Positions 15,859 to 22,034 of a DNA stretch of 22,034 nucleotides are shown piece by piece (positions within the stretch are counted from its first letter, which is position 1; every line of letters starts with the position of its first letter). Source of the stretch: Microbacteriaceae bacterium (lineage in GTDB: Bacteria; Actinomycetota; Actinomycetes; Actinomycetales; Microbacteriaceae); the NCBI GenBank assembly GCA_025463615.1, contig JAODAU010000414.1:1-22034 (forward strand), given 5' to 3'. The notes beneath the pieces are model-generated. The model was not told the origin of the DNA and did not search any database. It was given only the letters and a program-made list of their open reading frames with translations. Made by a program: the position numbers and the translations under genes.

Positions 15859-15872
15859 GCCGTCTTTCCTCT

Positions 15873-15878
15873 AACGTA
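15873..15878 (-). promoter_or_regulatory. Possible -10 box for the esx-like genes
   Basis: On the minus strand this reads TACGTT, matching TANNNT, about 55 bases upstream of the ATG at 15818. No good -35 element is seen at the right distance. The 99-base gap is the largest inside the minus-strand operon, which is why an internal promoter is plausible. Confidence 0.3.
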
Positions 15879-15917
15879 GGCGGTCGCTCACCTTTGGGCG
15901 ATGGGTAGCACTCCCCA

Positions 15918-18900
15918 TCACGCGTCGAGCCCGTGCAGCGGCAGCTGCACCCGCACCCACTTGCCGCCGTTGACGAGGATGCCGCGCCCGGCCGGGAACT
16001 CGGAGCGCGACAGCCGCGGCAGCGCCGTCTTGAGGATGAGGTCACCGTCCATCGACTCCGGCTGGAGCAGGATGCCGCGGCGCGCGTTCTTGATCTCGCC
16101 CATGAGCGGCCAGGAGGAGCTCCACGTCGACGTCTCGGACTCGGCGACGACCAGGTGGTCGCTGCGTTTCACCGCCTTGATCAGGTCGACGAGCGGCTGG
16201 TCCGCCGAGCTCTGCAGGAACTCCGAGATCGCCTCGATCACGATCACGATCCTGCCCTCGGTGTCGGGATCGGCGACGGCCTCCACCAGCTCCTTGGCGA
16301 GCGCCGCGGCATCCTCAACGGTGATCGCGGTGGCGGTCCAGTCGACGGCCGACCCGAGCCGGGAGCGCCGGTTGCCGAAGTAGTAGCGCCGCGCCCCGGG
16401 GTCGAACCGTTTCACCGAGTGGGCGATCGCCTCGATCGCGGCGGTGCGGCCGCTCGCCGGCGGCCCCGCGATGAGGAACGCGCCGCTCGGGTCGATGCCG
16501 ACCGGGCCGAGGTCTTCCTCGCTGAGGCCGAGCACGAGCAGGTCGCCTATCCGGTCGGGGAGCAGGCGGTCGTCGTACTCCTTGGGGAGGGACCCGATCG
16601 CCTCCGCGGGTGCGACCCCCGCTCGCGTCATCGCCTCGCCGAGGGCGCGCATGGCGGTCGACTGGTCGGACATCGAGGCGGTGCCGCCGAGCACGGCCAG
16701 CTGGGTCTCGAGCCCGTCGAGCACGGCGCGTCCCGCGGGCGACGCGACGCCGAGCACGTCGGACGGCACGTCGAGCAGGCCGTAGGACGACTCGTCGGAG
16801 AGCCGCAGCACGATCCGCCGCTGCACGCTGGAGGTGATGTTGGATGGCACGGAACCGGGCCGGTCGGCGGTGAACGCCACGTGGATGCCCAGCTGACGCC
16901 CGTCGGTGATCAGCTCCTGGAACACGCCGTACCAGGTGGAGCGGCCGGTGGGGATCTCGAACTCGTTCCGGAAGGCGGGGAATCCGTCGATCAGCAGCAG
17001 GATGCGGGGCTCGTTCGGTCGGGAGGCGAGCCGGCGATAGTCGGTGATGCTCGCCGCGTTCGCCTCCGCGAAGCGCGGCGCGCGCGACTCCTTCTGCGCG
17101 CGGAGGTAGCGGAAGAGTCGCGCGACGCGCTCGGTGTCGTCGCCGTTGATGACGGAGCCGACGTGGGGGAGCGCCTCCAGCATCCGCAGGCTCCCCGCCC
17201 CGAAGTCGAGGCCGTAGACCTGCACGGGGCCGCCCCGCGGGGTGATCGCGGCGGCCGCGGCGAGGGTGCGCAGGGCCGTACTCTTGCCGCTGCCGCCCGT
17301 GCCGTAGATGGCGATGTGGCCATCGACGTCCGGCTGGAAGTACACCGGTTGCTGCTGCTGGTGGTCGGGCACGTCCGCGACGCCGAGCACGAGCTCGGTG
17401 TCGGTGCGCTGCCGCAGCTTGCCCAGCTCGTAGACCGCGGCGAGCTCGTCGAGCCAGGGTCGGCGCGGCGGCTCGATGCCCGCGCTCGCCGAGGCCTCGA
17501 TGATGCGGGAGACGAGCCGCTGCTGGTCGGTGGGGCCGAGCGAGCCGGTCTCCTCCTGGCCGGGCTGCTGCGGTTCCTCCCAGCGGCTCTCCGTGCCGAA
17601 GCGCAGCTGGGCGACATCCACCCCCGGTCGGTCGGGCTGGCGCGACGTCCAGCCGCCGGCGTAGGCGGCCTGGAACTGGGTGAGGCGGCCCGGTCCGGTC
17701 TTGGCGAGGCCGCGGCCGGGAAGCGTGGGGTCGAACCCGCCGGCGTCCTTGACCCCGACGACGTCGAGGCTGTCCGACTCGTCGGCCATCCGCAGCGCGA
17801 TGCGCAGGTTGGTGTTCGCCCGGAGGTTGTCGCGGATCACGCCCGCCGGCCGCTGGGTCGCCATGATAAGGTGGATGCCGAGCGAGCGACCGCGCTGCGC
17901 GATGTCGACCACCCCGTCGACGAACTCCGGCACGTCGCTCACGAGGGCGGCGAACTCGTCGATCACGAGCACGAGGGCGGGCGGGCTCTCCGGGTCGCCG
18001 CGCTTCTCAAGCTCCAGCAGGTCCTTCGCCTTCTTGCGGTTGAGCAGGTGCTCCCGGTAGCGGAGCTCGGCCCGCAGGCTGGTGAGCGCGCGCCGCACGA
18101 GGCGCGGGCTCAGGTCGGTGACCAGGCCGACGCAGTGCGGGAGGGTCACGCAGTCGGCGAAGGCCGAGCCGCCCTTGTAGTCGACGAACAGGAACGTGAC
18201 CCGGCTGGGGCTGTACTCCGCCGCCATGCCGAGCACCCACGCCTGCAGGAACTCGCTCTTGCCCGATCCGGTGGTGCCACCCACCAGTGCGTGCGGACCC
18301 TGGGCGCGCAGGTCGAGGTGCATCGCGTCCACGCCCGACGAGCCGACGATCGCGCGAAGGCGGCCGGCCCGTTTCGAGGGGGTGGCGGCCGCGGCGAGGC
18401 TCGGCAGCGAGGCGTTCTGCTTCCACCGGTCGATCACGGCGTCGCTCGACTCGACGAGGTCGTGCCCGAGCAGGGCCACCATCGACACCGTACGGGGCAG
18501 GTCGCTCGCGTCGGCCACCAGCGCGCCCGCGTCGATCACGGGCGCCATGCGCCGCGCGAATTCGAGCGCCACGTCGGATACCACGAGCTCCGGCAGCACG
18601 CCCTCGATGCTGTTGCCCAGCCGCACGAACCCCACTCGCGCCGTCTCGACCCCCGCGGTGAGCTCCACGTAGGTGCGGCACGCCGCGGGGAGTGCGTCGA
18701 CGTCGGGGGAGATCCAGAGCGGGTAGATGCCGGCATCCGCGCCGTTCTCGGCGAGCTGCACGAGGCGCGCTCGGTCGATCGAGGCGTCGTCCGTGACGAG
18801 CAGCACCATGGCCGGGATGGGCGACCTGGTGCCCGACTGGACCTCGTCGCCCCCGACGGCCGCCCCGCGTTCGAGCGCCGTCGCGCCCTCGGTCGTCGCT

Positions 18901-20420
18901 CCGCGTCGCGTCGCCTCGGCGCGCGCCTGCTCGCGCCGGGCGGTGACGATCTCCTCCAGGCCGCTGATGAGCGCCGCCGCGCTGGAGGCGCTGTCGGCGA
19001 GGTGCGTGCCCTGCAGGGGGCTCTGCGGTGAGGAGGTGTGCGGCATCCACTTCAGCCACTCGAACTCGGCCAGCCACTCGGGGCTGATGATCGCCGCGAC
19101 GGTCAGCTCGGCGGGGGAGTGCAGCGCGGTCAGCTGCACCAGCAGTGCATTCGCGGCCTGGGCCGCCAGCGGGGCCGGGCCCGCGATGCCGATCGAGCCC
19201 GAGTCGAACAGGTTGTCGAGCACCGGCACGCCGTCGACGGACGCGGTTGACTCGACCACGGCGTCGTAGCGCTCCTGGTAGTCCGGCAGCGAGTTGCCCT
19301 TGCGGTCCTCCCGGATCACGTTGCGCGACTTCATGGTGCCGATGCCGAGCCGCACGTTGAGGAACGACCAGTGCTCCGGTCGCCTGGTCCAGAGCATCGA
19401 CCGGCGCTGGGTGGCCTGCTGGATGACGTCCGCCGTCGCCGGCGCCTCGGCCAGCCGCGCCTGCTGCTCGCTGGCCTTCTCGGCGACGAGGTCGGTGGTG
19501 AGGGTCTCGAGCCGGGCGTCGAAGGTCTGGATGCCGTTCTTCGCCTTGCGGGTGCGCGTCATCCGCTGCGACACGAAGTTGCCGGCCATGAGCAGGGGCG
19601 ACAGCGCGACGAAGAGCAGCGACTGGGCGTTGTGGGTGAACGCGAACAGCGCGCCGCCCATGATGAGGGGCGCGACCATCGCGAGGATCGGGAACGGCGC
19701 GTTGTCCTGCTCCTGCGGCACGTCCGGGCCGACGAACTCCTGCCCGAGGTAGCGGGCCTCGACCCGCGGCGAGCGGTTGAAGAAGACCGGCCCCGGCTTG
19801 TCCGGCACGGCGGCCTCGCCGGACGTGGATGCCGCGGAGATCAGCAGCTCCGAGTCCCCGACGAGCACGGTCGCGCTGGACTCGATGCGCAGCCGGTTCA
19901 CGTTGCCGCCGTCCACCACGGTGCCGTTGGCCGACCCGAGGTCGACCAGGTCGATGCCGCAGCCCACCTCGAGCCGGGCGTGGCGCTTCGAGACGAGCGA
20001 GTCGGTGAGCACGATGTCGCAGGAGGGGTCCCTGCCGATGACGGTCGTGCCGGCGCGGAGATCGAAGGCTCCGCCGGCATCCGGCCCGCTCAGCACGCGC
20101 ACGGTGCCGACGACCGGTCCCCGACCGGCCGAGGTGGGTAGGAAGTACGTGTCGGCCGGCTCGAGCTGGATGGTGGCGCCGGAGCCGATCCACGACTCGC
20201 CGATGGGGGCGTCGGGCGGCAGCAGGATCGAGGAGGACTGCCCGGGAAGGGTGGCGCGGAGCGTGTACGAGTCCGCGACCGGGCCGAGGCCGGCCGCGCC
20301 GCGCGGGTCGACACGGCGGATCGTGCCGGCGACGTCGGAGATCGTCGCCGCGGCGTCCGTCGTCACCACGATGTCGTCCGAACCGCCGGATGCCCGCTGA
20401 AGTGTCAGCTTGAGACGCAC
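15918..20420 (-). CDS. T7SS FtsK/SpoIIIE-type secretion ATPase with N-terminal FHA domain (EssC/EccC family)
   Basis: The GTG at 20420 follows AGGGGAG (20430-20424). The 1500-residue product is the motor of the secretion system. Residues 1-88 are beta-grasp-like, possibly ubiquitin/YukD-like or a degenerate FHA domain. Residues 107-195 form a clear FHA domain (GR 129-130, S144-K-R-H147, N165-G166). Two membrane helices follow (about 243-261 and 266-284). There are three ATPase modules. The first is canonical, with Walker A GGTTGSGKS (Lys721) and Walker B VLVIDEF (Asp821, Glu822). The second has GTGGSGKS (Lys1046) but LLIDGF, where Gly1146 replaces the acidic residue. The third has GPPASGRT, where Arg1325 replaces Lys, and a weak Walker B VIVIEAI. 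FHA domains are typical of Firmicutes EssC and absent from mycobacterial EccC, so this enzyme is EssC-like in architecture. The neighbouring esx-like genes are its expected substrates. Confidence 0.95.
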   Translation of the reverse strand: MRLKLTLQRASGGSDDIVVTTDAAATISDVAGTIRRVDPRGAAGLGPVADSYTLRATLPGQSSSILLPPDAPIGESWIGSGATIQLEPADTYFLPTSAGRGPVVGTVRVLSGPDAGGAFDLRAGTTVIGRDPSCDIVLTDSLVSKRHARLEVGCGIDLVDLGSANGTVVDGGNVNRLRIESSATVLVGDSELLISAASTSGEAAVPDKPGPVFFNRSPRVEARYLGQEFVGPDVPQEQDNAPFPILAMVAPLIMGGALFAFTHNAQSLLFVALSPLLMAGNFVSQRMTRTRKAKNGIQTFDARLETLTTDLVAEKASEQQARLAEAPATADVIQQATQRRSMLWTRRPEHWSFLNVRLGIGTMKSRNVIREDRKGNSLPDYQERYDAVVESTASVDGVPVLDNLFDSGSIGIAGPAPLAAQAANALLVQLTALHSPAELTVAAIISPEWLAEFEWLKWMPHTSSPQSPLQGTHLADSASSAAALISGLEEIVTARREQARAEATRRGATTEGATALERGAAVGGDEVQSGTRSPIPAMVLLVTDDASIDRARLVQLAENGADAGIYPLWISPDVDALPAACRTYVELTAGVETARVGFVRLGNSIEGVLPELVVSDVALEFARRMAPVIDAGALVADASDLPRTVSMVALLGHDLVESSDAVIDRWKQNASLPSLAAAATPSKRAGRLRAIVGSSGVDAMHLDLRAQGPHALVGGTTGSGKSEFLQAWVLGMAAEYSPSRVTFLFVDYKGGSAFADCVTLPHCVGLVTDLSPRLVRRALTSLRAELRYREHLLNRKKAKDLLELEKRGDPESPPALVLVIDEFAALVSDVPEFVDGVVDIAQRGRSLGIHLIMATQRPAGVIRDNLRANTNLRIALRMADESDSLDVVGVKDAGGFDPTLPGRGLAKTGPGRLTQFQAAYAGGWTSRQPDRPGVDVAQLRFGTESRWEEPQQPGQEETGSLGPTDQQRLVSRIIEASASAGIEPPRRPWLDELAAVYELGKLRQRTDTELVLGVADVPDHQQQQPVYFQPDVDGHIAIYGTGGSGKSTALRTLAAAAAITPRGGPVQVYGLDFGAGSLRMLEALPHVGSVINGDDTERVARLFRYLRAQKESRAPRFAEANAASITDYRRLASRPNEPRILLLIDGFPAFRNEFEIPTGRSTWYGVFQELITDGRQLGIHVAFTADRPGSVPSNITSSVQRRIVLRLSDESSYGLLDVPSDVLGVASPAGRAVLDGLETQLAVLGGTASMSDQSTAMRALGEAMTRAGVAPAEAIGSLPKEYDDRLLPDRIGDLLVLGLSEEDLGPVGIDPSGAFLIAGPPASGRTAAIEAIAHSVKRFDPGARRYYFGNRRSRLGSAVDWTATAITVEDAAALAKELVEAVADPDTEGRIVIVIEAISEFLQSSADQPLVDLIKAVKRSDHLVVAESETSTWSSSWPLMGEIKNARRGILLQPESMDGDLILKTALPRLSRSEFPAGRGILVNGGKWVRVQLPLHGLDA

Positions 20421-20464
20421 GTGCTCCCCTTTCCCCGGGGGCGACCGGGTACCCGCCCCGCATC

Positions 20465-20470
20465 ACCCTA
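20465..20470 (-). promoter_or_regulatory. Possible -10 box for the T7SS operon
   Basis: The minus strand reads TAGGGT, matching TANNNT, about 45 bases upstream of the ATPase GTG. The intervening leader contains the palindromes CGGGTACCCG (20446-20455) and CCCCGGGG (20433-20440), the latter touching the ribosome binding site. No convincing -35 box is visible. Confidence 0.3.
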
Positions 20471-20562
20471 TCCACAGTGCGTCGCGCGCAGAGGTGAACA
20501 GGGGGGTGGAGGACTACCCATGCGAGAGCCCGTCACACGGCGACCGGCCCGCTTTCCGGTGT

Positions 20563-20568
20563 TACCCT
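20563..20568 (+). promoter_or_regulatory. Predicted -10 box for the leuC transcript
   Basis: TACCCT matches TANNNT. Its last base is seven bases before the GTG at 20575, so the transcript would start exactly at the leader peptide's start codon. The -35 region (about 20540-20545) is not consensus. Apart from this and the T7SS promoter-like site, I see nothing else in 20471-20562. Confidence 0.45.
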
Positions 20569-20574
20569 GAGATG

Positions 20575-20619
20575 GTGTTCCACGGTCTGCTTCTCCTTCG
20601 TAGCCGCGACGAGTCCTAG
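20575..20619 (+). CDS. Leucine-rich leader peptide of leuC
   Basis: GTG at 20575 begins a 14-codon frame ending in TAG at 20617-20619: VFHGLLLLRSRDES (initiator read as Met). Codons 5-8 are CTG CTT CTC CTT, four leucines in a row. An in-frame ATG at 20572 is an alternative start but lies too close to the -10 box to be transcribed from it. Leucine-rich leader peptides upstream of leucine biosynthesis genes are the hallmark of attenuation, in which ribosome stalling at Leu codons senses leucyl-tRNA shortage. Its tail codons form one arm of a perfect inverted repeat. The frame has no Shine-Dalgarno site, consistent with leaderless translation. Confidence 0.7.
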   Translation: MFHGLLLLRSRDES

Positions 20620-20642
20620 TTCTCTGGCCTCCCTCGTCGCGG
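20604..20642 (+). promoter_or_regulatory. Leader hairpin overlapping the end of the leucine leader peptide
   Basis: CCGCGACGAG (20604-20613) and CTCGTCGCGG (20633-20642) are perfectly complementary, giving a 10-bp stem with a 19-base loop that contains the leader stop codon. A ribosome stalled at the Leu codons or one finishing the leader would affect this stem differently. No U-tract follows, so control of translation seems likelier than classic transcription termination. Confidence 0.65.
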
Positions 20643-20703
20643 AGTTCGGCGCTGCATCGACGCGCTAGCGGCTGACCAAACCTTTTCTGAGGAGACCACA
20701 CCC

Positions 20704-22034
20704 ATGAGCACCACCGAGCCCCGCACCTCCGGCCGCACACTGGCGGAGAAAGTCTGGAACGACCACCTGGTCGTCAAAGGGGAAGACGGCACCCCCGACC
20801 TGATCTACATCGACCTGCACCTGGTGCACGAGGTGACGAGCCCACAGGCCTTCGACGGCCTGCGCCAGGCCGGCCGCCCCGTTCGCCGTCCCGACCTCAC
20901 CATCGCGACCGAGGACCACAACACACCGACCCTCGCCATCGACAAGCCGATCGCCGACCTCACCAGCCGCACCCAGATCGAGACCCTGCGCCGCAACTGC
21001 GCCGAGTTCGGTGTGCGGCTGCACCCGCTCGGCGACATCGAACAGGGCATCGTGCACGTCGTCGGCCCGCAGCTCGGGCTCACGATGCCGGGCATCACCG
21101 TCGTCTGCGGCGACTCGCACACCAGCACGCACGGCGCGTTCGGCGCGATGGCCTTCGGCATCGGCACCAGCGAGGTGGAGCACGTGCTCGCCACGCAGAC
21201 GCTGCCGCTGAAGGCGTTCAAGACCATGGCCATCACGGTCGAGGGCGAGCTGCGGCCCGGTGTCTCGGCCAAGGACATCATCCTGGCGGTCATCGCCAAG
21301 ATCGGCACCGGCGGCGGGCAGGGCTACGTGCTCGAGTACCGCGGCAGCGCCATCCGCGCGCTCTCCATGGAGGGCCGCATGACGATCTGCAACATGTCGA
21401 TCGAGGCCGGCGCCCGCGCGGGCATGGTCGCCCCCGACCAGACCACCTACGACTACCTGAAGGGCCGCGCCCACGCGCCGAAGGGCGCCGACTGGGATGC
21501 CGCCGTGGCCTACTGGGACACCCTGGCCACCGACGACGACGCCGTGTTCGACGCCGAGGTCTACCTCGACGCCAACGAGCTCGAGCCCTTCGTCACCTGG
21601 GGCACGAACCCGGGCCAGGGCGTGTCCCTGAGCGACGTGGTGCCCGATCCGGCCTCCTATGAGGACCCCAACGACCGTGCCTCCGCCGAGCGCGCGCTCG
21701 AGTACATGGACCTCGCCGCGGGCACCCCGCTCAAGGACGTGCACGTCGACGCCGTGTTCATGGGCTCGTGCACCAACAGCCGCATCGAAGACCTGCGCGA
21801 GTTCGCGTCGATCATCAAGGGGCAGAAGAAGGCCGAAGGCGTTCGCGTCATGGTCGTACCCGGCTCCGCCCGCGTGCGCATCGAGGCCGAGGCCGAGGGC
21901 ATCGACAAGATCGTCGAGGAGTTCGGGGCCGAGTGGCGGTTCGCCGGCTGCTCGATGTGCCTCGGCATGAACCCCGACCAGCTCGCGCCGGGGGAGCGCT
22001 GCGCGTCCACCTCGAACCGCAACTTCGAGGGTCG
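20704..22034 (+). CDS. leuC: 3-isopropylmalate dehydratase large subunit (3' end outside window)
   Basis: LeuC with LeuD isomerises 2-isopropylmalate to 3-isopropylmalate in leucine biosynthesis, using a [4Fe-4S] cluster in the cytoplasm. The ATG at 20704 has GAGGAG at 20689-20694. The 443 visible residues cover nearly the whole enzyme (about 466-485 expected). Aconitase-family motifs are present: [23 protein letters not shown], and the cluster ligands Cys356 (MGSCTNSR), Cys416 and Cys419 (GCSMCLGMN). The frame runs off the window within the final conserved SNRNFEG motif. It is transcribed away from the T7SS operon and marks the housekeeping border of that locus. The leucine-rich leader peptide and its RNA hairpin upstream probably regulate it. 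leuD would be expected next, outside the window. Confidence 0.97.
   Translation, partial: MSTTEPRTSGRTLAEKVWNDHLVVKGEDGTPDLIYIDLHLVHEVTSPQAFDGLRQAGRPVRRPDLTIATEDHNTPTLAIDKPIADLTSRTQIETLRRNCAEFGVRLHPLGDIEQGIVHVVGPQLGLTMPGITVVCGDSHTSTHGAFGAMAFGIGTSEVEHVLATQTLPLKAFKTMAITVEGELRPGVSAKDIILAVIAKIGTGGGQGYVLEYRGSAIRALSMEGRMTICNMSIEAGARAGMVAPDQTTYDYLKGRAHAPKGADWDAAVAYWDTLATDDDAVFDAEVYLDANELEPFVTWGTNPGQGVSLSDVVPDPASYEDPNDRASAERALEYMDLAAGTPLKDVHVDAVFMGSCTNSRIEDLREFASIIKGQKKAEGVRVMVVPGSARVRIEAEAEGIDKIVEEFGAEWRFAGCSMCLGMNPDQLAPGERCASTSNRNFEG

Noticed and set aside
15901..15918. ATGGG/CCCAT inverted repeat after the ATPase stop as a terminator
   Set aside because: The stem has only five base pairs with an eight-base loop and no U-tract, too weak to call.
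15933..19031. 1032-codon plus-strand open frame opposite the secretion ATPase
   Set aside because: It has the same Arg/Gly/His-rich shadow composition. The opposite strand encodes an unmistakable ATPase across the whole length.
18007..20475. 822-codon minus-strand frame overlapping the ATPase N-terminus in another phase
   Set aside because: It is Arg/Gly/Ala/Pro-rich with no domains. The overlapping frame contains the FHA, membrane and P-loop motifs.
20468..20476. CTATCCACA, one mismatch from a DnaA box
   Set aside because: It is a single isolated copy with no cluster, AT-rich region or dnaA/dnaN neighbours, so it is not an origin.
20410..20619. 69-codon plus-strand protein reading through to the leader peptide stop
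   Set aside because: Most of it overlaps the ATPase start and promoter region, without a ribosome binding site. Only the last 14 codons have a supported start and function.
1..22034. CRISPR array, tRNA, rRNA or insertion sequence
   Set aside because: I saw no regularly spaced repeats, no tRNA-like cloverleaf with TTCGA arm, no rRNA motifs, no transposase and no terminal inverted repeats.

Overview
The window is very GC-rich, coding-dense actinobacterial DNA. Codon use, frequent GTG starts, 4-base ATGA/GTGA gene overlaps and the set of protein families suggest a Microbacteriaceae-like organism (Leifsonia/Microbacterium relatives). That placement is an inference from composition and gene content, not from a marker gene.

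Left half, plus strand (1-11710): one compact co-oriented operon. It opens with the C-terminal end of a single-pass membrane protein, probably a Ser/Thr kinase. Next come a degenerate FHA domain fused to a helix-turn-helix-like region, then a 1785-residue membrane-anchored exported protein (propeller-like head, about eleven Ig/cadherin-like repeats, two FN3 domains and a cysteine-rich tail). A MoxR AAA+ ATPase, a DUF58 protein and a polytopic transglutaminase-like protein that has lost all three catalytic residues follow. The last gene is a small FHA protein with its own predicted leaderless promoter.

Right half, minus strand (20420 down to 11721): a compact type VII secretion (T7SS) locus. 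Order of transcription: an EssC/EccC-type FtsK-SpoIIIE ATPase with an N-terminal FHA domain, two small WXG100-superfamily proteins, a 406-residue helical protein with a hydrophobic centre (candidate large substrate), two small proteins that look like divergent relatives of each other, and a polytopic membrane protein. No EccB, EccD, EccE, mycosin, EssA or EssB is visible here. The two operons converge at 11710/11721 on a hairpin whose arms contain both stop codons.

Far right, plus strand (20575 to end): leuC, cut off by the window end. It is preceded by a previously unannotated-looking 14-codon leader peptide with four consecutive leucine codons, an overlapping perfect 10-bp inverted repeat, and a segment able to pair with the leuC ribosome binding site. 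This is a good candidate for leucine attenuation.

Working model (inference): phosphorylation (kinase plus three FHA proteins) controls a MoxR/DUF58/pseudo-transglutaminase envelope complex that handles the giant Ig-repeat surface protein. This complex acts next to, and possibly with, a T7SS that is minimal in this window.
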